64,000 bases of DNA, from NCBI GenBank assembly GCA_041659605.1, contig JBAZXW010000002.1:1-64000 (forward strand), read 5' to 3'. A program made the translations under genes and the position numbers. Source of the stretch: Solimonas sp041659605. Lineage in GTDB: Bacteria; Pseudomonadota; Gammaproteobacteria; Nevskiales; Nevskiaceae. The notes below the pieces were generated by a model. It worked only from the letters and a program-made list of their open reading frames with translations. It searched no databases and was not told the DNA's origin. Numbering within the stretch: position 1 is the stretch's first letter; each line of letters starts with the position of its first letter. Shown piece after piece: positions 1 to 8,167 of the stretch.

Positions 1-124
1 CCTTGCGCGAAAACTCGCTCGGATCGCCTTCGCACTCATGAAAAACCAGTCCAATTACCAGCCTGCGCTCGCTGCCTCTCCGACTTGAGGGCCAACATAG
101 AATCTCCTACAAAAGCGCGCACGG

Positions 125-1345
125 TCACGAGGCCGCCGGCGTGTGGTTGAGCTTCACGTCGTTCTCCGGGCCGAGCACGCAGCGCGTACCGCCGGGCGTG
201 TACATCGACACGACGCACTCGTTGCAGGCGGTGCAGCCGGAAACCGTCGCGCGACCGTCGCGGAACTTGTTGACCAGGTCCGGATCGTGGATCAGCGCGC
301 GGCCCATCACAACGCAGTCGAAACCCTCGCCCATCGCCTGCTGCACGCCGGCGAGCGACTTGGCGCCGCCCAGGTAGGCCAGCGGCAGCTTCACCGCGGC
401 GCGGACCTTGCGCGAGTGTTCGAGGAAGTACATCTCGTGGAAGGCGATCTTCGGCTCCCAGATCCGCATCAGGCGCGTCGCGAATTTGACCACCGGGTTC
501 TGGATCGTCTCGACCGCGGCCGCCGGCATGTTGCTGCCGAAGATCGCCCACGGCGATTCGACGTTCATGCCGCCGGACAGCACCAGCAGGTGCGCGCCCT
601 CGCGCTCAAGCACCTTCGCGACCTCGACCGCATCGTCGGCCGTCGCACCGCCCTTGAAGCCCTCGGTGACGCAGATCTTGCAGGTGACCGCCAGCTCCTT
701 GCCGACGGCATCGAGCACGCGCCGCAGCACCTGCGCCGGATAGCGCGCGCGCTGCGCGGCAGCACCGCCGTACTCGTCGCGGCGGCGGTTGTACTTGGGC
801 GAGATGAACTGGCTCAGCAGGTAGCCGTGGCCCATGTGGATCTCGACGGCATCGAAACCGGCCTCGCGCGCACGGAGGGCGCCGGCGACGAACTCGCCGG
901 CAATGCGGTCGAGATCAGCCGGCGTCATCGCGGTCTTGAACAGGCGCCCGCTGATCACGCCAGCGGCATTGAAGCCACCGGACGAACTCAGCGGATACTT
1001 GGTCATCGACAGCTGCGGCAGGAAGGTGAAGGCGCCGCCGTGCGTGATCTGCGCACAGGCCGCGCCGCCTTCTCGGTGCACGGCGTCGGTGAGCACGCGC
1101 AGGTGCGGAATGCTGGCCTGATCCAGCGTGACCTGGTCCTCGAAGGTGCGGCCGTCCGGCTCGACCGCGCAGTACGCGACCGTGGTCATCGCCGCGCCGC
1201 CGGCCGCCATGCTGCGATGGTGTTCGACCAGCAACTTCGACGGCACGCCGCCCTTGGCCATGCCCTCGTTGGTGGCCGACTTGATGAAGCGGTTGCGCAG
1301 CGTCAGCGGACCGACGCGCAGCGGTGTGAATGCGGAGGAGGTCAT
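125..1345 (-). CDS. NADH:flavin oxidoreductase, old yellow enzyme family
   Basis: A 406-residue FMN-dependent ene-reductase-type TIM barrel, predicted to be cytosolic. The N-terminus (PLRVGPLTLRNRFIKSAT) is the usual OYE opening. The HMGHGYLLSQFISPKYNRR segment near residue 170, followed by RDEYGG, is the family active-site/FMN signature with a His-x2-His pair. The C-terminus holds a cysteine cluster, C-x2-C-x2-C-x11-C (GCTACNECV...RC), close to the Fe-S motif of 2,4-dienoyl-CoA reductases, but the FAD/NAD domain those enzymes carry next is missing. It is a single-gene unit read leftward. The substrate is unknown; an enone or enoyl-CoA, possibly steroid-derived, would fit the surroundings, but that is inference. 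The 124 bases between its stop and the window edge show no gene. Confidence 0.9.
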   Translation of the reverse strand: MTSSAFTPLRVGPLTLRNRFIKSATNEGMAKGGVPSKLLVEHHRSMAAGGAAMTTVAYCAVEPDGRTFEDQVTLDQASIPHLRVLTDAVHREGGAACAQITHGGAFTFLPQLSMTKYPLSSSGGFNAAGVISGRLFKTAMTPADLDRIAGEFVAGALRAREAGFDAVEIHMGHGYLLSQFISPKYNRRRDEYGGAAAQRARYPAQVLRRVLDAVGKELAVTCKICVTEGFKGGATADDAVEVAKVLEREGAHLLVLSGGMNVESPWAIFGSNMPAAAVETIQNPVVKFATRLMRIWEPKIAFHEMYFLEHSRKVRAAVKLPLAYLGGAKSLAGVQQAMGEGFDCVVMGRALIHDPDLVNKFRDGRATVSGCTACNECVVSMYTPGGTRCVLGPENDVKLNHTPAAS

Positions 1346-1441
1346 GTGCTTCGTCGGTTAGATCGCCGGATCGATGCCGGGATCATCGCGGCCACGACGG
1401 CCGCGCGCCTCGTCCGATGGTGCGAGTCCGGCACAGGGAAT

Positions 1442-1532
1442 CCGTTCGTGTCGAGTAGGCGCGCAGCGACGTATCGAGACACTGTGCCGCCCCTCGATAC
1501 GTTTCGCTGCGCGAAACACTCGGGGCGAACGG
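1442..1532. repeat. Dispersed palindromic repeat (CCGTTCG/CGAACGG ends)
   Basis: Imperfect palindrome between two leftward genes. The outer arms are CCGTTCGTGTCGAG and CTCGGGGCGAACGG; an inner hairpin pairs GTATCGAG (1471-1478) with CTCGATAC (1493-1500). It resembles the small extragenic palindromes common in proteobacterial genomes. It may act as a transcript 3' structure for the amidase lying on its right. No other copy occurs in the window. Confidence 0.6.
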
Positions 1533-1544
1533 GATCGGGGCGAG

Positions 1545-2987
1545 TCAGCGCGTGGGCAGCACCCAGCCGCCGAACCGTTTCTCCAGCGCCTGTGCGACCG
1601 CGATCGTCACCGCGTCGTTGCCGGGCACGCCGACCACCTGGACGCCCAGCGGCAGGCCGCGCCGGTTGAGCCCCAGCGGCACCTGCGTGACCGGAAAGCC
1701 GAGCACGTTGAAGATGCCGCAGTAGGCGAAGTCGAAGGGCGTGGTCATCGGCCAGTTGTGGCGCGGCGCGGCACGCGTGTACGGCGGGAACAGCAGCACG
1801 CCGTCGTCGCCGATCGCTTCGATCAGATCCTCGCGCAGCTGCCGGCCCAGGCGCGCGTAACGCGCATGCGGCAGCGGCAGCGACTCGATCGCTGCCAGCA
1901 CCAGCGCCGGCAGGGTGTGCACGGACGCACCGGCGCCCCACTTGATCATCTCGCGGATCACCGGAATGCGGCGCCCCTGGCCCAGTTGCGCCGCAAACGG
2001 CTGCGGCTGCGCCTCGTGCATCAGCGCCGACCAGATCTCGAAGCTGTTGCGCAGATGCCGCAGTCGCGGCAGATGCAGCCCGCGCCCCTGTTCACCGAGC
2101 CAGTTCGCGGCACGCTGCTGCGCCATGCGCAGATCGCCCGCAACGCGGCGGCGACCGTTGTCCGGCAACGAGAGCACACGCAGGCGATCGAGGCGCACGG
2201 CCGCCGGATCGCCCTTGAGCGCGCCGTGGGCACACAGAGGATCTTCGCCATCGGGGCCGGCGAGGACGTTCAGCAGCGGCCACAGATCCTCGGCGCGGCG
2301 CGCGATCGGTCCGGTCACGCAGTTGCGGTTCATCGCGCCTTGCGGCAACGGGTGCTGTCCGGTGTTGGGGACGATGCCCGGCGTCGGCTTGTGGCCGAAG
2401 ACGCCGTTGAAGAACGCCGGGAAGCGGATCGAACCGCCGACGTCCGCGCCCAGGCCGAACGGCGAGCCGCCGGCACCGATGATCGCGCCTTCGCCGCCGC
2501 TGGAGCCGCCGGCCGTGTGCGCTTCGTTGTAGGCGTTGCCGGTGCGGCCGTAGACGCGGTTGTGCGTCTCCATCCACATGCACAGCTCGGGCGTGTTGGT
2601 GAAACCCATCGGGATCGCGCCGGCCGCGCGCAGACGCGCGACGGTGGGCGCATCACGATCGGCGATCGCCGCCTTGCGCGCGACCAGACCCGATACCTGC
2701 GGATAGCCGGCGAAGGCAAAATTCTCCTTGAGCGTGCACGGCACACCGAGCAGCGGCGGCAGCGCAGTCTTGCCGTTCGCGCCGCGCAGGCGCCGGTCGG
2801 CCGCATCGGCCTCCGCACGCGCCGCGTCGTAGCGCCGCTGCACGACGGCATTGATGCGCGGGTTCACCGCCTCGATGCGCGCGATGTGCGCGTCGACCAA
2901 GATCCGCGATGTGGTCTTGCCGTCACGCAGCGCTGCCGCCATCTGCGTGGCGGACATGCGCAGCGGATCCGTACTTGCGTCAGTCAC
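1545..2987 (-). CDS. Amidase signature family enzyme (FAAH-like)
   Basis: A serine amidase of 480 residues if it starts at the GTG at 2987, which has an AAGAAGG-type purine stretch just upstream. The frame is open further back, but that extension is compositionally unlike protein, so the shorter start is preferred. The Ser-cisSer-Lys triad is visible: Lys87 in CTLKENFAF, the GGSSGGEG turn (Ser162/163) and Ser186 in ADVGGSIRFP. The signature block, ending FFNGVFGHKPT, is closer to fatty-acid amide hydrolase and vertebrate-type amidases than to GatA. Expected reaction: hydrolysis of a hydrophobic amide. It is divergent from the beta-propeller gene at 3210. There is no GatB/C partner nearby, so a tRNA amidotransferase role is unlikely. 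Confidence 0.9.
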   Translation of the reverse strand: MTDASTDPLRMSATQMAAALRDGKTTSRILVDAHIARIEAVNPRINAVVQRRYDAARAEADAADRRLRGANGKTALPPLLGVPCTLKENFAFAGYPQVSGLVARKAAIADRDAPTVARLRAAGAIPMGFTNTPELCMWMETHNRVYGRTGNAYNEAHTAGGSSGGEGAIIGAGGSPFGLGADVGGSIRFPAFFNGVFGHKPTPGIVPNTGQHPLPQGAMNRNCVTGPIARRAEDLWPLLNVLAGPDGEDPLCAHGALKGDPAAVRLDRLRVLSLPDNGRRRVAGDLRMAQQRAANWLGEQGRGLHLPRLRHLRNSFEIWSALMHEAQPQPFAAQLGQGRRIPVIREMIKWGAGASVHTLPALVLAAIESLPLPHARYARLGRQLREDLIEAIGDDGVLLFPPYTRAAPRHNWPMTTPFDFAYCGIFNVLGFPVTQVPLGLNRRGLPLGVQVVGVPGNDAVTIAVAQALEKRFGGWVLPTR

Positions 2988-3209
2988 CCTTCTTCCCCCG
3001 TCCCCACCCGCCGCCGGCGTGCCGGCCACCCTGAGGGAGCCTACCCCGCCGGACTCCCGCGCCGCAGCCCGGCGCACTGGGAAAATTGCCCCCATCGCCG
3101 CCGACAGCCGATCTGCCGACCCTATCATGGCGCCCCGATACGAGGCCGCTTGCGGACCGCGAGGCAGGACGCCCATCGCGCAAGCCATGACAAAGAGGGG
3201 GAACATTCG

Positions 3210-4445
3210 ATGCCCATCATTTCACGCACCACTTTCCGCGCAATCGCGCTCGCCTCCCTGCTGGGCGCGATGCTGCAGGCCGGGACGGTCGCCGCCGAGG
3301 ACGCTGCGCCGGTCGACGCGCCGCTGCGCGACGTCGTCGTCGTCGGCAACAACTGGGACGGCACCGCGGACATCTTCGATCCGCACACCTACCAGATCAT
3401 CAAGCGCCTCGACATCGTGCCCGACCGCGCCGAGCGCATTGCCGAGATCGAGTCGAGCTTCGTCCGCAGCCTCTACTTCAAGCTGATCCGCAAGTTCATC
3501 GGCGAGGACCATGACCAGTTCGTCGACGACATGTTCACGTCGAACGACGGCACGACGCTGTACGTGTCGCGGCCGAGTCTCGCCGACGTCGTCGCGATCG
3601 ACGTCGCCAGCGGCAAGATCGTCTGGCGCGCACCGGTCGAGGGCTATCGCGCCGATCACTCAGCGATCTCGCCGGACGGCAAGACCTTTCTTGTCTCGGC
3701 TTCGACCGCGCGCAAGGTACATGCGATCGACACGGCGACCGGCAAGATCGTCGGCAGCTTCGAGTCCGGCGACCAGCCGCACGAGAGCAATTACTCGAAG
3801 GACGGCCAGCGCATCTATCACGCCAGCATCGGCAAGGTCTTCGTGCCGACCACCGCCAGCTGGCTCGACTGGCTCAAGGGCGACCGCTGGTTCGAAGTCG
3901 TCGACGCGAAGACGCTCAAGGTGATCAAGCGCGTCGACATCGGCGAAAAGCTCGCCGAGGCCGGCATGCCGTGGATCGATTCGGCGGTGCGGCCGATGGC
4001 GGTCGCGCCGGACGAGCGCCACGTCTACCTGCAGGTGTCGTTCTTCCACGGTTTCTTCGAGTACGACCTGCAGCAGGACAAGATCACGCGCGTTGCCAAG
4101 CTGCCGGTGCCGGACAACGTGGCCAAGTTGCCGTACACGAAGTACCAGCTCAATTCGGCCCATCACGGCCTGGCGATCAACTCGGCAGGCACGAAGCTGT
4201 GCGTTGCCGGCACGATGTCGGCGTATGCGGCGATCGTCGATCGCGAAAGCTTCGAGTACACGCTTGTGCCGGTCGGCCCCAAGCCCTACTGGTCGACCGA
4301 GAGCGCCGACGGCCAGTACTGCTACGTCTCGGTCAGCGAGGAAGACCGCGTTGCGGTGATCTCGTTTGCCGAGGCGCGCGAAATCGCCAGCGTGCAGGTC
4401 GGCGACCATCCGCAGCGCGTGCGCTCGGGCAAGCTGCGGTTGTAA
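3210..4445 (+). CDS. Exported YncE-like beta-propeller protein
   Basis: A 411-residue protein starting at ATG 3210 behind AAAGAGGGGGA; upstream codons in the same frame are not protein-like. Residues 1-25 form a Sec signal peptide ending near TVAAED. The rest is a run of blade-like repeats (TLYVSRPSLADVVAIDVASG, FLVSASTARKVHAIDTATG, ADGQYCYVSVSEEDRVAVIS), as in the periplasmic YncE/WD40-like propeller family. No catalytic motif was recognised, so a binding or scaffold role in the periplasm is the most that can be said. It is a single gene with a good terminator at 4551-4576. Confidence 0.8.
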   Translation: MPIISRTTFRAIALASLLGAMLQAGTVAAEDAAPVDAPLRDVVVVGNNWDGTADIFDPHTYQIIKRLDIVPDRAERIAEIESSFVRSLYFKLIRKFIGEDHDQFVDDMFTSNDGTTLYVSRPSLADVVAIDVASGKIVWRAPVEGYRADHSAISPDGKTFLVSASTARKVHAIDTATGKIVGSFESGDQPHESNYSKDGQRIYHASIGKVFVPTTASWLDWLKGDRWFEVVDAKTLKVIKRVDIGEKLAEAGMPWIDSAVRPMAVAPDERHVYLQVSFFHGFFEYDLQQDKITRVAKLPVPDNVAKLPYTKYQLNSAHHGLAINSAGTKLCVAGTMSAYAAIVDRESFEYTLVPVGPKPYWSTESADGQYCYVSVSEEDRVAVISFAEAREIASVQVGDHPQRVRSGKLRL

Positions 4446-4453
4446 GAGCTTGT

Positions 4454-4519
4454 GTAGCCCGGGCGCAGCCCGGGGTGGTGGGTACGACACCGGCGTCATC
4501 CCTGGCGCGCCCGGGCTAC
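4454..4519. repeat. GTAGCCCGGG-type palindromic repeat
   Basis: Inverted repeat with outer arms GTAGCCCGGGCG and CGCCCGGGCTAC, just after the beta-propeller gene. Related copies of the same family lie at 13861-13884 and 57144-57201, all in intergenic DNA. It resembles a REP-type extragenic palindrome. Confidence 0.65.
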
Positions 4520-4550
4520 CCTATTTTCGGACGAGGGTTTTCGCAAACGG

Positions 4551-4576
4551 GGCGCTCATAATGAGCGCCTCTTTTT
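4551..4576 (+). terminator. Rho-independent terminator
   Basis: A nine-base-pair stem, GGCGCTCAT/ATGAGCGCC, with a one-base apex is followed by TCTTTTT. It serves the beta-propeller gene. The next gene starts only 25 bases downstream, and a CATAAT hexamer sits across the stem apex (4557-4562), so the same DNA might also contribute a -10 element for the SDR; that second role is speculative. Confidence 0.75.
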
Positions 4577-4600
4577 AGTTCCAAATAACAAGGCGCCCCC

Positions 4601-5539
4601 ATGACCCGCTGGACCGAACGCGACATCCCCGACCTCGCCGGCAAGCTCGCCCTCGTCACCGGCGCCAACAGCGGCCTGGGCCTGGCGACGGCGCAGGCGC
4701 TCGCGGCGCATGGCGCACACGTCGTCCTGACCTGCCGCGGTCAGGCCAAGGCCGACGCGGCGATGGCGCAGATCCGCGCGCGCACGCCCAAGGCGAAGCT
4801 CGAATTCCTGGAGCTGGACCTGTCCGACCTCACCTCGGTGCGCCACGCCGCCGACACGTTCAAGGCACGTCACAAGCGTCTCGACATCCTCGTCAACAAC
4901 GCCGGCGTGATGGGCCTGCCGCTGATGCACACGAAGGACGGCTTCGAGCTGCTGTTCGGCACCAACCACCTCGGCCACTTCGCCTTCGCCGGATTGCTCT
5001 TCGACCGCCTGCGCGCTGCGTCCGGCGCGCGGATCGTCGCCGTCGCCAGCCTCGCGCACTGGACCGGGCGCATGCCGCTCGACGATCTCAACTGGGAGCG
5101 GCGCCGCTACAACAAGGCCGGCGCCTACTCGCAGTCCAAGCTCGCCAACCTGATGTTCGCGCTGGAACTGCAGCGCCGACTCGACGCGCGCAGCGTCGAT
5201 GTCCTGAGTCTTGCGGCGCATCCAGGCTATGCCGCCACCAACATCTTCTTCGGTGGCGAGGCCGCGCAGGAATCCCTGCTGCGCAGCCTATGGACCCGTG
5301 CGGCGCAACTGGGCGCGGCGCTGTTCGCGCAGCCCGCCGAACTCGGTGCGCTGCCGAGCCTGTACGCGGCCACCGCGCCGGATGCCGTCGGCGGCGGGTA
5401 CTACGGCCCCAACGGCCCGTTCGAAGCGCGCGGCTATCCCAAGCGCGCCTACATCAGCCCCCTGGCGCGCAACGCGCGTGTTGCCGCCGAACTGTGGACG
5501 GCCTCGGAACACCTGACTGGCGTGCGCTGGGATCTGTAG
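4601..5539 (+). CDS. Short-chain dehydrogenase/reductase (retinol-dehydrogenase/WW-domain oxidoreductase type)
   Basis: 312-residue SDR. The NAD(P) motif TGANSGLGLA lies near residue 20, NNAGVMG near 98 and the catalytic pair is YSQSKLAN. The long insertion between NNAG and YxxxK and the C-terminal tail resemble retinol dehydrogenase, WWOX and protochlorophyllide-reductase-like SDRs, which act on bulky hydrophobic alcohols and ketones. The stop is nine bases before the 5-alpha-reductase homologue, so the two are probably cotranscribed and may act on the same steroid- or isoprenoid-like substrate. That pairing is inferred from context. Confidence 0.9.
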   Translation: MTRWTERDIPDLAGKLALVTGANSGLGLATAQALAAHGAHVVLTCRGQAKADAAMAQIRARTPKAKLEFLELDLSDLTSVRHAADTFKARHKRLDILVNNAGVMGLPLMHTKDGFELLFGTNHLGHFAFAGLLFDRLRAASGARIVAVASLAHWTGRMPLDDLNWERRRYNKAGAYSQSKLANLMFALELQRRLDARSVDVLSLAAHPGYAATNIFFGGEAAQESLLRSLWTRAAQLGAALFAQPAELGALPSLYAATAPDAVGGGYYGPNGPFEARGYPKRAYISPLARNARVAAELWTASEHLTGVRWDL

Positions 5540-5548
5540 GCGCACGCC

Positions 5549-6334
5549 ATGAACGCTGCACAGTGGCACGAGGGCCTGCTGATCGGCTATGCCGCCGCAT
5601 CGGTGTTCGTGTTCGTCGTGCTGCAGTTCGTCACCAAGGCCGCCTACGGCAAGCACAAGGGCGAGAAAGTCGGGTGGTGGTGGGGCCCCGGTGTACCGAC
5701 GCGCTGGTCCTGGATCGTCATGGAAGCGCCGTCGTCGATCGGCTTCGCGGCGATCTACTTCCTCGGCGAACGCGCGCTGGACGCGGCGCCGCTCGTGCTG
5801 CTGCTGATGTGGCAGGCGCATTACTTCCAGCGCAGTTTCGTCTACCCCTTCATCCGCAGCGTGCGTCCCGGCGACACGACGCCGCTGCTGGTGCCGGTGA
5901 TGGCGTTCGCAACCAACATCGGCATCTCGTTTCTCAACGCAGCGATCCTGAGCTGGCCGGAAATCCGCGCCGACTACGGCGCGTCATGGCTCACCGATCC
6001 GCGCTTCCTGATCGGCGCTGCCGTGTTCGCCGCCGGCTATCACGTCAACCGCAAGGCCGACCGCATGCTCGCCGCGCTGCGCAAGCCCGGCGAAACCGGC
6101 TACAAGATTCCACGCGGCTGGTTGTACGAGAAGATCAGCTGCCCGAACTACCTCGGCGAGTGCCTGATCTGGACCGGCTGGGCCATCGCCACCTGGTCAG
6201 CCGCGGGGGTCGTGTTCGTGCTCTGGACCCTCGCCAACCTGCTGCCGCGCGCGCTGTCCTCACACCAGTGGTACCGGCAGAAGTTCGCGGACTATCCGGC
6301 GCAGCGGCGGGCGATGATCCCGGGAATTCTTTAG
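5549..6334 (+). CDS. 3-oxo-5-alpha-steroid 4-dehydrogenase family protein (steroid 5-alpha-reductase homologue)
   Basis: A 261-residue polytopic membrane protein. Its C-terminal third carries the family hallmarks: YKIPRGWLYEKISCPNYLGE, then WTGWAIATWS and finally HQWYRQKFADYPAQRR. These resemble eukaryotic SRD5A1/2 enzymes, which reduce the delta4 double bond of 3-keto-4-ene steroids with NADPH. About six or seven hydrophobic segments are visible. It follows the SDR at 4601 by nine bases. Bacterial members are rarely characterised; the alternative is reduction of another polyprenyl or enone lipid. Family confidence is high, substrate confidence is low. Confidence 0.85.
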   Translation: MNAAQWHEGLLIGYAAASVFVFVVLQFVTKAAYGKHKGEKVGWWWGPGVPTRWSWIVMEAPSSIGFAAIYFLGERALDAAPLVLLLMWQAHYFQRSFVYPFIRSVRPGDTTPLLVPVMAFATNIGISFLNAAILSWPEIRADYGASWLTDPRFLIGAAVFAAGYHVNRKADRMLAALRKPGETGYKIPRGWLYEKISCPNYLGECLIWTGWAIATWSAAGVVFVLWTLANLLPRALSSHQWYRQKFADYPAQRRAMIPGIL

Positions 6335-6619
6335 CCCAAGATTGCAGCGTCCGGAAAACGTCCTTGCATCGCACATGGCACGCCGGCGTTATGCACCTGG
6401 AAACAGTTGGACTTCCGTCGCTTGCGGCCCATCGGAGACTTTTCCGGGTTCCGCTTTAGCCATCGTGCACACCCGCATATTTGAGATCGACTCTCAACAG
6501 CACACGTCCTCCACCTGTCGCTGAAAACATACCGCTCATCCAGCATTCAGCAAACAGAAAGGAGGCGTTTCCTACCGTTACGGGCGCGGTACTCCCCCCA
6601 CTATAGGATCAGCATCACC

Positions 6620-8107
6620 ATGACCAAGAAAATTACAGGGACTGCATTCCTTGTTGCACTTTCAATTTCAGCTTGCGGAGGGGGTGGCGGCGGTGGGTCG
6701 GCAGAAGCGCCCACGGGGAAAAGCGCTATCGGTATCGTCGGCGGCCAATCGGACGCTCCGACCTTCGGCGGAAAAGCGCTCGTCGTGCAAGGCACTGTCA
6801 CGCAAAACGGAAAGCCTGCTGCCTCCGGGGACGTTCAGCCAGGCGATCTGATTACGGCAGACGTGGTTTCGACCTCAGCGAAAGCTGACGGCACGATCAC
6901 GGTGAAGGACGTGGATATCCGCGTCGAGGTCAAAGGAGTCCTGACCGGGGTCGACGTCAGCACCGGCACGCTTCAGCTCCTTTCGCAGGTCGTTGTGACG
7001 GATGCCCTGACGGTCATCGTCGAAGAGAACGCGGACGACACCTACAGCTCGCTGACCTTGGCCGACTTGGCCGCTGGCGATTACGTGGAAGTCTCTGGGG
7101 AGCGGCAAGTTGATGGCTCCTTGCTGGCCACCCGCATCGAACGCAAACGTGTTGATGCCTCCGACGACGACTATGACGAGGCGGAGCTCCGAGGAACAGT
7201 ATCGGCGCTCGATGCGACCGCGATGACCTTCCAGATCGGCGACCAGTTGGTCGACTACAGCACGGCCCTGATCGAAGGCACTCTCGCCGAGGGCGTCGAG
7301 GTCGAAGTCGAGGGACAGCTTGATGGCAACACGCTCACCGCGACGAAGGTCGAGATCGACGACGATGTTGAGGGTGAGCCCGACGGCGAAGGCGAACTTG
7401 AGGGACAGGTGACCGCTCTCGATTCAGCTGCGCAAACGTTTAGCTTGCTCGGCTACACCATCGATTTCAGTGCCGCTTCCGTGGAGGGAAATCTTGTTGA
7501 AGGCGCACGGGTCGAGGTTGAAGGCCAGTTCGATGACGCCGACGCCAGCCTGTTTCACGCCGAAAAGGTCGAGGTGAAACATGAGGACGGCGGACTCGGC
7601 AGTGCCGATGGCGAGGTCAAGGGCGCGATCTCCAATCTGGATTCAACCGCTGGCACGTTCTCGGTCGGTGAGAACAGTTTCTACGTCACCGAAAGCACCG
7701 TCATCGAAAGTGACGATCATGCAGCGACGTTGCAAGACATTCAGGACGGAGATTTTGTCGAGGTGAAGTTCGACAGCACGCAGCAGGTCGATGGCCGCAT
7801 GCTGGCCATCAAAATCGAGCTCGAAGACGAGGATTCAGATGACGGCGACGGCGATGGCGACGAGCAGGCGCCCACTGAAGTCAAAGGATTGATCGCGGAC
7901 TTTGATGCCGCAAACAAGACCTTCAGCGTGAACGGCTATTCGGTCACCGTCAGTGCAAGCACCACATACGAGTCGGGAGACGAATCGATCGACGAAGCAG
8001 CGTTCTTCTCCATCGACCGCAGCGATTCCGAGTGCGAGGTCAAGGGCACCATTGAGGGCACCTCAATGATTGCGCTTCGCATCGAACTGGAAAGTGAAGG
8101 CGACTAA
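6620..8107 (+). CDS. DUF5666-repeat lipoprotein
   Basis: A 495-residue acidic exported protein. The N-terminus (MTKKITGTAFLVALSISACG) is a lipoprotein signal with the modified Cys at about residue 19, followed by a glycine-rich linker. The body contains about five related units of roughly 65-80 residues. Each opens with a GxVxxLD...TF pattern (GTVSALDATAMTFQIG, GQVTALDSAAQTFSLLG, GAISNLDSTAGTFSVG, GLIADFDAANKTFSVNG) and closes with VEVEGQ-like strands, matching the DUF5666 family. Function is unknown; a cell-surface, small-beta-barrel adhesion or binding role is possible. The 285 bases upstream are less GC-rich than the genes and hold no other ORF. A strong terminator follows. Confidence 0.8.
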   Translation: MTKKITGTAFLVALSISACGGGGGGGSAEAPTGKSAIGIVGGQSDAPTFGGKALVVQGTVTQNGKPAASGDVQPGDLITADVVSTSAKADGTITVKDVDIRVEVKGVLTGVDVSTGTLQLLSQVVVTDALTVIVEENADDTYSSLTLADLAAGDYVEVSGERQVDGSLLATRIERKRVDASDDDYDEAELRGTVSALDATAMTFQIGDQLVDYSTALIEGTLAEGVEVEVEGQLDGNTLTATKVEIDDDVEGEPDGEGELEGQVTALDSAAQTFSLLGYTIDFSAASVEGNLVEGARVEVEGQFDDADASLFHAEKVEVKHEDGGLGSADGEVKGAISNLDSTAGTFSVGENSFYVTESTVIESDDHAATLQDIQDGDFVEVKFDSTQQVDGRMLAIKIELEDEDSDDGDGDGDEQAPTEVKGLIADFDAANKTFSVNGYSVTVSASTTYESGDESIDEAAFFSIDRSDSECEVKGTIEGTSMIALRIELESEGD

Positions 8108-8132
8108 ATCCCGGACAACCCGGATGATGCAC

Positions 8133-8165
8133 AGGCCGACGAGCGAACGCTCGTCGGCCTTTTTG
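8133..8165 (+). terminator. Rho-independent terminator
   Basis: A thirteen-base-pair stem, AGGCCGACGAGCG/CGCTCGTCGGCCT, with a two-base apex is followed by a TTTT run (8161-8164). It lies between the DUF5666 gene and the convergent AraC gene; the A at the left foot may let it work in both directions. Confidence 0.85.
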
Positions 8166-8167
8166 CG

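Noticed and set aside
1..124. Possible end of a gene at the left edge
   Set aside because: No open frame with protein-like content could be followed from the edge; nothing can be supported there.
1374..3209. The long in-frame extension before the beta-propeller protein
   Set aside because: It is antisense to the amidase and not protein-like; the signal peptide and ribosome site place the start at 3210.
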